Of a stretch of DNA of 33,858 nt, positions 16,520-25,473 are shown piece by piece. This DNA is from CBDVBD01 sp965372135 (GTDB taxonomy: Bacteria > Electryoneota > RPQS01 > CBDVBD01). The number at the start of each line of letters is the position of its first letter. Position 1 is the stretch's first letter. Both the position numbers and the translations under genes were made by a program. The stretch covers positions 1 to 33,858 of the forward strand of contig CBDVBD010000016.1 in assembly GCA_965372135.1 (NCBI GenBank), written 5' to 3'. Below the pieces are notes generated by a model. It was not told the origin of the DNA. It saw only the letters and a program-made list of their open reading frames with translations, and searched no databases.

Positions 16520-18235
16520 ATGACCCAGGTTACCAGGGGTTGTTTAATATTGATATTATCGCTGTGTGTCCTATCGCCGGTGATGGCAGATGATCCGTCA
16601 TCGGCGGTGTTGGATATCATGCAGCAGGAGTTGGACAGGGCAGTCGGGAACCTTACCGATGCGGGGAACACACCGTTGTACTATTTGCAGTACTCGGTGA
16701 CGGAACTGCGTAATTTCAATTTGACGGCTACCAATGGGGCGTTTAATGCTCCCCGGTCGTCGTACAGCCGGTATTTGGACGTGGATGTGCGGGTGGGAAG
16801 TCCTGAGTTGGACAACACGCACGAAATCCGCAGTGGCAATTGGCGGGATAATTACACGCCCCGACGGTTGGTGGATGTTCCCTTGGAGGAGGATTCCGAC
16901 GCGATTCGAGCCGCGTTGTGGGCGGAAACGGAGTACCGGTTTCAGAAAGCCCAGGAACGCTTTACCAAGGTATTGAGCAACCGTCAGGTCAAGGTGGAGG
17001 AAGAGGATTTATCCGATGATTTTTCGGTGGTGGAACCGCGGCGGTATGTGGAAGAGGGCGAGACGACTGGGATCGATACCGTCTATTGGCGGGCGATAAT
17101 GGCACGTGCCTCGGCGTATTTCATGGAATACCCATTTGTGTATGATTCCGGCGTGTGGTTGTCCACCACTGATAAGTTGACCTATATGATTAGTTCCGAA
17201 GGACACCGGTTGCAGCACCGCACCTGTTATCTGCGGCTGGGGTTGAGTGTGTCCGGAATGGCGGAGGACGGGATGGAGCTGTATCGGAACGAGATTTTTT
17301 CCACTGCGGCGATGGGGCATATGCCCAGTGAAGCGAAAGTGATGGAAACGGCGCAACGGCTGGTGGGGGAATTGGAAGCGTTGATCAATGCACCGTTGGT
17401 GGAGCCTTATATCGGACCGGCGATACTGATCAACCGCGCCAGCGGGGTGTTCTTTCACGAGATTTTCGGGCACCGGATGGAGGGGCATCGGCAGAAAAGC
17501 GAAACCGAAGGTCAAACGTTTACCAAGAAGGTTAATGAGCAGATTCTGCCGGAATTTATCAGCGTTTACGATGATCCGACCTTGCAGGTGTTCGATGGCA
17601 CTGATTTGCGGGGATATTACAAGTACGACGACGAGGGGACGCCAACGGAACGGGTGATGTTGGTGGAAGATGGCGTGCTTAGGAATTTCCTTACCTCCCG
17701 GTCGCCGATCGAGAATTTTCCCTCATCGAACGGACATGGACGACGTCAACACGGGTACGATGTGGTATCCCGGCAGGGGAATTTGATGGTGGAGTCCAGC
17801 AATACGGTATCCTATGAACGGCTTCGGGAATTGTTGATCGAGGAATGCCAGAAGCAGGAAAAGCCGTATGGATTGATTTTTTACGATATTTCCGGCGGGT
17901 TTACCATGACCGGTCGCCGGGGACCTCAGGCATTCAAGGTGCTGCCGTTGATGGTGTACCGGGTGTATGCGGACGGAAGTCCCGATGAAGTGGTGCGGGG
18001 GGTGGATATTGTGGGGACGCCATTGACCAGTTTTTCGAAGATTATCGTCACCGGCGATGATTACGGGGTGTTTAACGGCACCTGTGGGGCGGAATCGGGG
18101 ATGGTACCGGTGTCGGCGGTGTCACCCAGTGTTTTAGTCTCCGAAATCGAGGTGGAGAAACGGCACAAGGAACAGGAAAAGCCGCCGATTTTGCCGCCTC
18201 CGAAACACGACAAAGGCACGGCGAAAAGTATGTAG
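16520..18235 (+). CDS. Exported TldD/PmbA-family metalloprotease, HExxxH intact
   Basis: About 571 residues from ATG 16520, which has GGAGGA directly upstream; an in-frame TTG at 16496 is rejected. A signal peptide (1-24, ending VMADD) precedes the TldD/PmbA fold. The metal-binding motif HEIFGH (H313, E314, H318) is followed by RMEGHRQKSETEG, and the C-terminal GTCGAESG carries C522 at the place of the conserved TldD cysteine. SSNGHGR and the final PSVLVSEIEVEK are also typical. Known TldD/TldE complexes are cytoplasmic and cleave unfolded peptides such as microcin B17 precursors; an exported form is less familiar. A paralogue lacking the metal site lies next to it. Confidence 0.9.
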   Translation: MTQVTRGCLILILSLCVLSPVMADDPSSAVLDIMQQELDRAVGNLTDAGNTPLYYLQYSVTELRNFNLTATNGAFNAPRSSYSRYLDVDVRVGSPELDNTHEIRSGNWRDNYTPRRLVDVPLEEDSDAIRAALWAETEYRFQKAQERFTKVLSNRQVKVEEEDLSDDFSVVEPRRYVEEGETTGIDTVYWRAIMARASAYFMEYPFVYDSGVWLSTTDKLTYMISSEGHRLQHRTCYLRLGLSVSGMAEDGMELYRNEIFSTAAMGHMPSEAKVMETAQRLVGELEALINAPLVEPYIGPAILINRASGVFFHEIFGHRMEGHRQKSETEGQTFTKKVNEQILPEFISVYDDPTLQVFDGTDLRGYYKYDDEGTPTERVMLVEDGVLRNFLTSRSPIENFPSSNGHGRRQHGYDVVSRQGNLMVESSNTVSYERLRELLIEECQKQEKPYGLIFYDISGGFTMTGRRGPQAFKVLPLMVYRVYADGSPDEVVRGVDIVGTPLTSFSKIIVTGDDYGVFNGTCGAESGMVPVSAVSPSVLVSEIEVEKRHKEQEKPPILPPPKHDKGTAKSM

Positions 18236-18366
18236 AATCGTCTGTGGGGGCTGGGTTTCGGGTTTATTATGTTTTGTATTTAGAATTTTGAAATTGTTTC
18301 GAATTTCGATATTCGGATTTAAGATTTAGTAATTTGCATTTTTAAAAGATAATCACGGAGTATACA

Positions 18367-20085
18367 GTGAAAAATATCTTTCGGGTGTTGATACTCCGCT
18401 TGGGGTTAGCGTCGGTGACTGCGGTGTACGGCGCCGGTTGGGATGATCCGGTGTTTCGTGCCATGGAAGACGAGTTGATGCGCTCCATGGACCAGTTAGT
18501 GATCGAAGAAATGCCATCGCCGCATTTTTTGAGCTACCGGGTTCGGGATTATGTGTCGGTAAGTTATACCGCGCGGTATGGCGCCATAGTGGAATCGGAG
18601 CGGGCACATCGCCGGTACTTTTATGTGGATTTGCGGGTGGGGGATTATGATTTAGACAACAGCAATTATTTTTCCGGGTGGCGGGATATCTGGAACCAGC
18701 GGGACGGGTTGGTGGAGGAAAATAACTACGATGGACTCCGCCATCAGTTGTGGCATTACACCGATCAAACGTACAAATCGGCATTGGAAACTTTGGCGGG
18801 GAAGAAGGCGTATTTGCAGGCGCACCCAGTGAAAGAGGAAATCCCGGATTTTTCCCAGGAGGAGCCGTTTGTGTACCGGGGAACTCCGGCGCGGCTGGAA
18901 CAGGCGAGTCGTTGGAAACAGCGGGTGTGTGATGCGGCGGCAGTGTTTAAGGATTACGCCGGATTGCAGGATTGGAACGTGCAGTTTAGCGCCCAGGCGG
19001 TCAACCAGTGGTACGTGAATTCGGAAGGCAGCAAACATCTGAAGGGACACGTATATCATATTTTGGAGATTACCGCCACTACCCAGGCGGAAGATGGGCA
19101 GCGATTGACCGGGTTTTGGAATTACGTGACCCGGGACGGGGAGGAACCGGTGTCTGGAGCGGCGCTGGAAGAGGAAATTCGGGAGATGGCGGAACAGTTA
19201 ATGGCGGCGGCGAATGCACCGGCATTGGATGAGTATGTGGGACCGGTGTTGTTCAGCGATTATGCCGCAGCGCAGTTTTTGTCGAAACTGTTGGTGGATC
19301 AACTGGCATTGGTTAGGAAACCGTTGACGGCGATGGACTGGTTGAGTGAAAGTCTGCCGGTGGGGAAATTGGCGGGCAAAATCAAACGCAGGATACTGCC
19401 CGACTTTGTGACGATTACCGACGAGCCTCAACGGGAAAGCTGGGAAGGACAGCGGCTGGCGGGATATCAGGTGGTGGATGACGAAGGAGTGCAGACCCAG
19501 GATATCACACTGGTGGATGACGGACGGTTGATGACGATTCCCATGGGCAGGCAGCCCACCAAGAAAATTAGTAACTCCAACGGGCATGCCCGATCCACGC
19601 CGTATCAGATGACGTTGCCGGGGATTTCCAATCTGATAGTGACGTCGTCGGAAACCAAGAAATTGGATAAGATGAAGAAGGAAATGATGCGGCTGTGCAA
19701 GGATCAGGACATCGAATTCGGGCTGTGGATACAGCGCATGGAAGAACCCCGGTTTTCCGATTATTACCGCTGGATTGACACGGAAGACGGGTCGGAAACA
19801 CTGCTCACGCCACCGTTGGTGGTGTATAAGGTGTACGCCGATGACGATAGGATGGAGCCAGTGCGGGGATTGCAGTTCGACGAGTTGACGGTGCGGGTGA
19901 TGCGTGATATTGTGCTGATGGGGAAGGATACCAAGGCGTATAACATTTTGCAGTCCACCATTTATCAGGATGCCTTTTACCCGGCATCGATTGTGACGCC
20001 GTCGATTTTGGTGGAGGAGATGGAGTTAATCGGAACCACGGCGCACGAACCGTTGCCGGTAGCACAAAATCCGATATTTGAATAG
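18367..20085 (+). CDS. Exported TldE-like paralogue, metal site lost
   Basis: 572 residues, GTG start with CGGAG six bases upstream. The N-terminus is hydrophobic (4-22), consistent with export. It aligns along its length with the preceding protein (VDLRVGDYDLDN versus VDVRVGSPELDN; NSNGHARS versus SSNGHGRR; TPSILVEEMEL at the end). The HExxxH residues are replaced: FLSKLLVD has S306, K307 and D311 where the neighbour has H, E and H, and the C-terminal cysteine is also missing. This is the difference seen between catalytic TldD and non-catalytic TldE/PmbA, so it is probably the structural partner in a heterodimer. The two genes are 131 bases apart and clearly arose by tandem duplication. Confidence 0.87.
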   Translation: MKNIFRVLILRLGLASVTAVYGAGWDDPVFRAMEDELMRSMDQLVIEEMPSPHFLSYRVRDYVSVSYTARYGAIVESERAHRRYFYVDLRVGDYDLDNSNYFSGWRDIWNQRDGLVEENNYDGLRHQLWHYTDQTYKSALETLAGKKAYLQAHPVKEEIPDFSQEEPFVYRGTPARLEQASRWKQRVCDAAAVFKDYAGLQDWNVQFSAQAVNQWYVNSEGSKHLKGHVYHILEITATTQAEDGQRLTGFWNYVTRDGEEPVSGAALEEEIREMAEQLMAAANAPALDEYVGPVLFSDYAAAQFLSKLLVDQLALVRKPLTAMDWLSESLPVGKLAGKIKRRILPDFVTITDEPQRESWEGQRLAGYQVVDDEGVQTQDITLVDDGRLMTIPMGRQPTKKISNSNGHARSTPYQMTLPGISNLIVTSSETKKLDKMKKEMMRLCKDQDIEFGLWIQRMEEPRFSDYYRWIDTEDGSETLLTPPLVVYKVYADDDRMEPVRGLQFDELTVRVMRDIVLMGKDTKAYNILQSTIYQDAFYPASIVTPSILVEEMELIGTTAHEPLPVAQNPIFE

Positions 20086-20108
20086 ATAATTCGCAGTTCT
20101 TTTATACC

Positions 20109-20143
20109 AAGAGGACGAGTCAAATGACTCGTCCTCTTTTTAT
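20109..20143 (+). terminator. Strong hairpin terminator
   Basis: A perfect 14-bp stem, AAGAGGACGAGTCA (20109-20122) / TGACTCGTCCTCTT (20125-20138), has a two-base loop and runs into TTTTT (to 20141). It ends the + strand tldD-like run between convergent genes. On the - strand there is no T-run, so termination there is less certain. Confidence 0.92.
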
Positions 20144-20171
20144 ACAGTTATCAGTCGGTCAAACTATAGTT

Positions 20172-21932
20172 TTATTCCTGCAGGTCAGGAACGAATCCAA
20201 TGGATGTGGTCTCGATGTTGTTTAGGTTTCCTTGCTGCTCGAATATGGTTTCCACCAGGCTGCGAAGTTCGTTCAGCTCTTCTCTGAGTTGTTGGTTTTC
20301 CTTGCGGAGTTGCTGAATGGCGGCGAGGGCAATCCCATCCGGATCAATTGTGGAGATACCGAGGCTGTCTTCACCGAGATGAAATAGTCTCCAGAAATCT
20401 TGCGCCATTGGACCGATGTGTTCAATGCCGGGATCCTGAGTTTTGTAACTCCAGCGGCTGATGGGAAGTTGTTCGAGTTTGTCAAGGATTTCTTCTCCAT
20501 CGACCGGACGGATGTTACGCCTTGAGTCTCTGTCCAATATCGGCTCCCATTGTGATGATCCCGGGTTAAGGATGACACCTGTTCTCATGTTTGAACTGGA
20601 ATAAATCTGGGTTCCGCCGGAAGCCCGACACAGGAACTGGTTACTGGCGCTGGAAGCCAGGGAATCGCCGGTGGCATCTGCCCACACCATAGAACCTTGG
20701 TGGTTTGCCTTGGCGAAGCGTCCTGCCGCAAACGAGTAATCGCCGGAAGCGCTGTTGCCGGTGCCAGCCACGAAAGCGGTTGCTCCAGTGTTCGTATTGC
20801 CAGAACCGAAATTACCTCGCTTGGCTTCTATGTCGCCATTGTTAGAAATCTCAACGGTCGTACCTCCGCTGGTATCGAACAGTTTAATGCTTGCGCCCGT
20901 ACTGTCGGCTTTAATTTCTAAAAACAACTGGGTTTCACGGCCTACCTGAGGACCATACATATTGAATGATCCGCCGAGATCATAAGTATGCATTTCGATA
21001 AAGGGATCGTTGCCCGGAGGTTCGGGCTGAGGATTGAACATCACGAGACTTGCGCCGAGTTCTCTGGCATTAAAACTGGTACTCATTTCCATAAGCACCG
21101 GAGGAGGCTCAAGTTGCGAATTGAACATCTTGATGGTGCCGCCGTTAGGTGAAGCACTGCTCATTTCAATCACCTTTATCTCTTCATGAGGTGCAGGATT
21201 GGTATTCAGCGTGATGATCCCACCGCTAGTCGGCGTACCTCTGATATCTACACTTCCGCCCAGCAAAGGCTCTGCGGAATGTATAATTATGCTGCTGCCG
21301 GCAGTCGGATCAGCATTTATTTCGATCATTGGCCCTGGTGGATCAGCCAGAGGATGATACATCCAGAGTCTTGATGCGGTGCCGGATATACTGTTCAATT
21401 CGATGGCGGGCGGTCTGTCCATGGGCTCAGCCCAGTTGACTTTAATGGTATTCCCAATGCCGTCGGAAAGGAGACAGATAGCCGAGTCACCATCGGAGTT
21501 TTTCAAGACAAGAGAGCCCAGTCCGGTCTCGATGTCGCCCATCACCCTCTGAGCGATTGCCGCCTGTGGCACCAGGGTTAAACGGGTGCGGGGCCTCATA
21601 GGCGGGTCGCTGCCGATCTGGATTTGCAGGAATAGAGGTCCCGATCCGAGTGTTGCCAGGTCCAGAGGATCGATGCTGCCCAGTTGAACGCTAAACAGTC
21701 CGCCCAACGTCTGGACAGAGGGATGAGCCTCTGACCAGAGCTGAGTCCCGCCGGTTGAATCATCATAGATACTAAAAGCTACTTCATAGCTGCTGTCAGG
21801 GACCGGATTGCCGGTGGAATCGGTCAGCTGCCCCTGGTAATTGACCAAGATCGGTTCTTGAGCGATGGCAGAGGTTGCCATAGTGGTTAGCCCTACGGCT
21901 AACATCATGATTAAGAAAATAGTGCGTGTCAT
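20172..21932 (-). CDS. Secreted fibre-like protein with S74-type C-terminal domain
   Basis: 586 residues; GGAGGGTCTC precedes the ATG. The signal peptide ends at SAIAQ (24/25). The N-terminal domain (NYQGQLTDSTGNPVPDSSYE) is shared with the next gene. The middle (about 150-400) is a long series of short beta-strands with Pro-rich linkers (ADPPGP, NPQPEPPG) and a YadA-head-like block (GNSASGDYSFAAGRFAKA). The C-terminal region (about 470-560) matches the S74 intramolecular chaperone of tail spikes (AQDFWRLF, DPDGIALAAIQQL) and ends in a coiled coil. The usual S-D-x-R-L-K cleavage motif reads LDRDSRRNI, so the Ser-Lys dyad appears lost. Probably a trimeric surface fibre. Confidence 0.85.
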   Translation of the reverse strand: MTRTIFLIMMLAVGLTTMATSAIAQEPILVNYQGQLTDSTGNPVPDSSYEVAFSIYDDSTGGTQLWSEAHPSVQTLGGLFSVQLGSIDPLDLATLGSGPLFLQIQIGSDPPMRPRTRLTLVPQAAIAQRVMGDIETGLGSLVLKNSDGDSAICLLSDGIGNTIKVNWAEPMDRPPAIELNSISGTASRLWMYHPLADPPGPMIEINADPTAGSSIIIHSAEPLLGGSVDIRGTPTSGGIITLNTNPAPHEEIKVIEMSSASPNGGTIKMFNSQLEPPPVLMEMSTSFNARELGASLVMFNPQPEPPGNDPFIEMHTYDLGGSFNMYGPQVGRETQLFLEIKADSTGASIKLFDTSGGTTVEISNNGDIEAKRGNFGSGNTNTGATAFVAGTGNSASGDYSFAAGRFAKANHQGSMVWADATGDSLASSASNQFLCRASGGTQIYSSSNMRTGVILNPGSSQWEPILDRDSRRNIRPVDGEEILDKLEQLPISRWSYKTQDPGIEHIGPMAQDFWRLFHLGEDSLGISTIDPDGIALAAIQQLRKENQQLREELNELRSLVETIFEQQGNLNNIETTSIGFVPDLQE

Positions 21933-21987
21933 GAGACCCTCCGTTAAATTTTTGTTACACTTGTTGCTCCAAGATGCTTGATGCGTG

Positions 21988-23601
21988 TTAGTTAAGGATT
22001 AATTCCTTTAATACTTTTATGTCATTTGTTATGGTACTCAGATCTTCTTTTAGGGTGTTGTTTTCCGCTCTCAGTTTATCGTTGTGAGCTTTTAGTTCTT
22101 TGACGGCTTCGATCAGGACGGCGGTTAGTTTGGTGTAGTCCACGGATTTGTAGCCGTTTTCTGGAGTGGAGACCAGTTCGGGGAACACTTGTTCCACTTC
22201 GCTGGCAAGCACACCAATCTGCTTCTTACCCGTTGACGCACCAATAGCTTCCGCCTCTTCGTTCCATTCAAACGACACACCTCGCAGTTGATCCACTTTA
22301 TTCAATGCATTGGACAACGTGGAAATGTTGGTCTTCAGGCGGTCGTCGGAGGTCTCGTGGAGTGCAGTGCACTCAATGTCACCTTCAACGTCCAGTTTGT
22401 ATGACGGAGTGGTAGTGCCGATGCCGACGTCACCGTCAGTAGTCATGGTGACTTTGGGGTTGGTGTCAGCTCCGTGGAAGGAGATACCGCTCATGCCGCC
22501 GTATAGGCTGAGTTTGTTGGATTGATACCGGAGGTTTCCAGCTACAAAGCCGGGGTTTAACTCGATGATATTTCCACCAACCCCTACATGGTCGCTGGTG
22601 TAGATATATCCGTTGACATCGAGTTTGTATTGAGGTGTAGTTGTTCCGATTCCAACGTCGCCATCGGTGGTCATAGTGACTTTGGGGTTGGTATCGGCTC
22701 CGTGAAGGGAAATACCGTTCATGCCGCCGTATAGGCTGAGTTTGTTGGATTGATACCGGAGGTTTCCAGCTACAAAGCCGGGGTTTAACTCGATGATATT
22801 TCCACCAACCCCTACATGGTCGCTGGTGTAGATATATCCGTTGACATCGAGTTTGTATTGAGGTGTAGTTGTTCCGATTCCAACGTCGCCATCGGTGGTC
22901 ATAGTGACTTTGGGGTTGGTATCGGCTCCGTGAAGGGAAATACCGCTCATGCCACCGTATAGGCTGAGTTTGTTGGACTGGTAGCGCAGGTTTCCAGCCA
23001 CAAAGCCGGGATTTAACTCGATGATGTTGCCTCCGACGAGGATATGGTCTCCGGCTTTGATATAACCGTCAACGTCGAGTTTGTAGGCCGGTGAGGATGT
23101 ACCAATACCGACGTTACCATTTAAACGATATATATCATCGCCGGAAAGGACCCAATCATTGTCGGTACCTGAGTTTAATGCGAATTGAGCAGTATCAGCG
23201 TAGGTAGCCAGAGTGGCATAATCCGCGACGGCGGATTTTTGACCATATGCCACTTTACCAACGGAGGCTCTTGGTGAAAGAGTTTCCGAAGCGACGCCTG
23301 TTTCAAGCCAGAGATCCTGTCCGGTGAACATGTCGGTGGAGAGGGGAGTAACACTTCCCATTTGGAGGTGGAATAAGCCATTGACGACTTCCACAGTGGA
23401 ATGAGTTTCCGTCCACAAGTAAAATCCTCCGGTCTGGTTGTTGTAAAATGACAGTGTTATGGACACGGTTCCGGAAATGGGATTTCCGCTGCTGTCAGTT
23501 AGGGTTCCTTGATAGTTAATGAAGTCGGGAACGTCTGCAAATGCGCCGGTTACGATCACAAAAATGACCGTTAACGTAACTGTCAATGATTGTGCTTTCA
23601 T
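21988..23601 (-). CDS. Secreted trimeric fibre protein with S74 chaperone
   Basis: 537 residues; CGGAGGAACC precedes the ATG. The signal peptide ends near VTGAFA (22). The N-terminal domain (NYQGTLTDSSGNPISGTVSI) matches the neighbouring paralogue. The centre carries repeats of a 76-residue unit (GNIIELNPGFVAGNLRYQSN, then TTDGDVGIGTTTPQYKLDV) typical of phage-like tail-fibre and adhesin shafts. The C-terminus is an S74 peptidase/chaperone domain with the self-cleavage motif S418-D-D-R-L-K423, QIGVLASEVEQVFPELV and GYKSVDYTKLTAVLIEAVKE, then a coiled coil. In known S74 proteins the domain drives trimer folding and then cuts itself off. Surface attachment or adhesion is an inference. Confidence 0.9.
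   Translation of the reverse strand: MKAQSLTVTLTVIFVIVTGAFADVPDFINYQGTLTDSSGNPISGTVSITLSFYNNQTGGFYLWTETHSTVEVVNGLFHLQMGSVTPLSTDMFTGQDLWLETGVASETLSPRASVGKVAYGQKSAVADYATLATYADTAQFALNSGTDNDWVLSGDDIYRLNGNVGIGTSSPAYKLDVDGYIKAGDHILVGGNIIELNPGFVAGNLRYQSNKLSLYGGMSGISLHGADTNPKVTMTTDGDVGIGTTTPQYKLDVNGYIYTSDHVGVGGNIIELNPGFVAGNLRYQSNKLSLYGGMNGISLHGADTNPKVTMTTDGDVGIGTTTPQYKLDVNGYIYTSDHVGVGGNIIELNPGFVAGNLRYQSNKLSLYGGMSGISFHGADTNPKVTMTTDGDVGIGTTTPSYKLDVEGDIECTALHETSDDRLKTNISTLSNALNKVDQLRGVSFEWNEEAEAIGASTGKKQIGVLASEVEQVFPELVSTPENGYKSVDYTKLTAVLIEAVKELKAHNDKLRAENNTLKEDLSTITNDIKVLKELILN
22394..23077. repeat. Three 228-bp in-frame tandem repeats
   Basis: Copies at 22394-22621, 22622-22849 and 22850-23077, each encoding 76 residues of the fibre shaft. 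The middle and right copies are almost identical over long stretches, and the left copy matches the middle one in the half nearest it, which points to recent duplication or gene conversion. Confidence 0.92.
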
Positions 23602-24079
23602 GGTTCCTCCGATGAAAAAAGTAATAATTTATATACAAAGATTAGCCAAAACAGACGTACTCCACCTGAGAAAACTTAGATAATATTACTGACCCACCCA
23701 AAAAATATTCACCACTTTATAATCAGGCGGTTTTCTAATTACCTAAATAACAAAGTTTTATTGTGGGTCAAGATGTCTCAATTTACCTGAAACACCGTTG
23801 ATTTCAGAGTGCATGCCCGAAAGAGGTTTGGAAAAGCGTGATAGGGTTGTGTGTTTTCACTGTTTGTTTGAGCAATTTCGGTGGGATCGATGCAGTCATT
23901 GAATCCTATATTAAACAAGCGGATGCAACGAGCACTCCAAAGTATAGGTAATATAATACTTCGAGTCGGCAAAGTCAAGGGTTATTTTCTTGTGGTGAAA
24001 GATTTTACGTGATGACCAGAACGTGCGAAATTCAATGTTGTCGGCGACGATTCTAAATGTGGGAATTAGCCTGGTTTTC
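23602..24079. other. 478-bp intergenic stretch
   Basis: No convincing gene. It holds the upstream region of the leftward fibre gene (RBS at its left edge) and the 3' flank of the hydrolase gene. The only structure I see is an 8-bp inverted repeat, TGACCCAC (23690-23697) / GTGGGTCA (23763-23770), flanking an AT-rich 65 bases. A 66-codon leftward open frame at 23778-23978 has no RBS or family features. Confidence 0.5.
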
Positions 24080-24727
24080 TCATGTTGAGAGTAGTCGGTC
24101 AGTGTTGGTGATGTGTGCGAAGCCGTAGGCGAGGTTCAGGAGGGTAGCGGTGTGCATGTCTTCGATGACCGATGCGGTGGCGTCTGCCAGGAATTGGACA
24201 CGGTAGTCGCGGTAGTAAGCGTCCCGGGCGGTGGATTCGCAGCACAGGTTGGTCATGACGCCGGTGATAGCTAAATCGGTGATGCCTTTTCCACGCAGCA
24301 GGATTTCCAAGTCGGTGTTGTAGAATGCGCTGTAGCGATGTTTGTTCACTACCGGATCGCCGGGATTGGGGGCGATGTCGGGGTGGATTTCGGATTCGGG
24401 GGAGCCTTCCACTATCATGTCCGACCACCACCATTTCATGATGCCGGCGTCGGAGCCGTCCTCCCGATGCACATGGCGTGTGTAGATGACCGGGCGGTTC
24501 CAGGTGCGGAATTGGTCGATCAGGTGCTTGACGTTAGGCAGGATGGCGCTGGAGGCTTCCAGGTAAGCAGGGGCGCCGGGAGTGCAAAAATACACCTGCA
24601 TATCGACAACCAACAACGCCATGGCGGATAAGTCCGGTTCAAAGCTGTGGACGTTGACCTGTTCAATTTCATGTAACCATTCCTCACATTTTTCGGGCAG
24701 GTTTTCCGGGGTGGTGTAGGGGGGCAT
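24080..24727 (-). CDS. Isochorismatase-like cysteine hydrolase
   Basis: 215 residues with the isochorismatase-like fold. The catalytic triad is visible: D42 (LLVVDMQVYF), K129 (VNKHRYSAF) and C162 (GVMTNLCCESTARDA), with the usual cis-peptide V-M before T159. The end (DAYYRDYRVQFLADATAS) is also typical. The family includes nicotinamidases, isochorismatases and N-carbamoyl hydrolases; the substrate cannot be read from the motifs. AGGAG lies seven bases before the ATG. It starts 24 bases after the engB stop on the same strand, so the two are probably one transcript. Confidence 0.92.
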   Translation of the reverse strand: MPPYTTPENLPEKCEEWLHEIEQVNVHSFEPDLSAMALLVVDMQVYFCTPGAPAYLEASSAILPNVKHLIDQFRTWNRPVIYTRHVHREDGSDAGIMKWWWSDMIVEGSPESEIHPDIAPNPGDPVVNKHRYSAFYNTDLEILLRGKGITDLAITGVMTNLCCESTARDAYYRDYRVQFLADATASVIEDMHTATLLNLAYGFAHITNTDRLLST

Positions 24728-24751
24728 GGGTGGTCTCCTAAGTGTCGGGGA

Positions 24752-25345
24752 TTAGAATATCAGAAGCTGGTGAATGGCGTTCCAGAGTTGGTCTTTGCCC
24801 TGGCGGGTTTTGGAGGAAAAGGGGATGATGTTATCAGGGTGCATCCCGGGGAGCTGACGGCAGATATCCGGTTGAATTTGACGGATTTTGGTGGATGACA
24901 GCTTATCGATTTTGGTGGCGGCGATGGCGAACGGCAGGTCGATGGCTTGGAAGTAGGCAATCATTTGATGGTCGATGGGGGTGATGCCGTGTCGGCTGTC
25001 GATGAGCTGCACGGCGCCTTTCAGGTCCGGATTGTCCTCTAAGTATTCCGCCATCAAATCCGCCCACTGCTTCTGCATGGATTTGGGGGCGCGGGCGTAT
25101 CCGTAGCCGGGCAGGTCCACCAAGTAGAACTGGTTGTTGACCAGGTAGTAGTTGATGCTCTGGGTTTTGCCGGGAGTTTTGGAGGTGTGCGCCAGCTTCC
25201 GCCGCTGGAACAGGCAGTTCAACAGGCTGGACTTACCCACATTGGACCGACCGGCAACCGCAATTTCCGGCAGATGCTCCTTGGGACGCCGTTTCAGGTC
25301 ATAGACACTGGTAACGAATTCGACGGATTTTAGGGTAAAGGGCAA
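24752..25345 (-). CDS. engB: Ribosome-biogenesis GTPase EngB (YihA/YsxC)
   Basis: 197 residues, normal length. All GTPase motifs are present: G1 GRSNVGKSS (32-40), T61 in the G2 loop, G3 DLPGYG (77-82), G4 TKID (144-147) and G5 SSK. EngB is a usually essential GTPase for large-subunit assembly. The start is TTG 25345: an in-frame TAG lies three codons upstream and GAAAGG is nine bases before it, so no other start fits. Two displaced copies of its first 21-23 codons, including the TTG, lie upstream at 25823-25891 and 27081-27143, each behind a broken LRR gene. The intact gene is therefore the last unit of a scrambled array. Confidence 0.96.
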   Translation of the reverse strand: MPFTLKSVEFVTSVYDLKRRPKEHLPEIAVAGRSNVGKSSLLNCLFQRRKLAHTSKTPGKTQSINYYLVNNQFYLVDLPGYGYARAPKSMQKQWADLMAEYLEDNPDLKGAVQLIDSRHGITPIDHQMIAYFQAIDLPFAIAATKIDKLSSTKIRQIQPDICRQLPGMHPDNIIPFSSKTRQGKDQLWNAIHQLLIF

Positions 25346-25473
25346 GATGGACTACCTTTCCAATAATAGAAAGCCTAAAGATCCACAATTTCCAACAGGA
25401 GAAATATACTGATTTATTGAAAGGTAGTCAAGGAGATTGTTGCGGCAAGTTTATTAATGATTAGGTTAGAAAC

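Noticed and set aside
18236..18366. AT-rich gap with GAATTTCG-like words between the two TldD-family genes, considered as a promoter or repeat
   Set aside because: Words are imperfect and no clear promoter or hairpin with a T-run is visible; only the RBS CGGAG is firm.
22394..23077. Tandem repeat array considered as CRISPR
   Set aside because: Units are 228 bp, contiguous without spacers, and in frame within a fibre protein.
23778..23978. 66-codon leftward frame in the 23.6-24.1 kb gap
   Set aside because: No RBS, no hydrophobic or domain pattern, AT-rich non-coding look.
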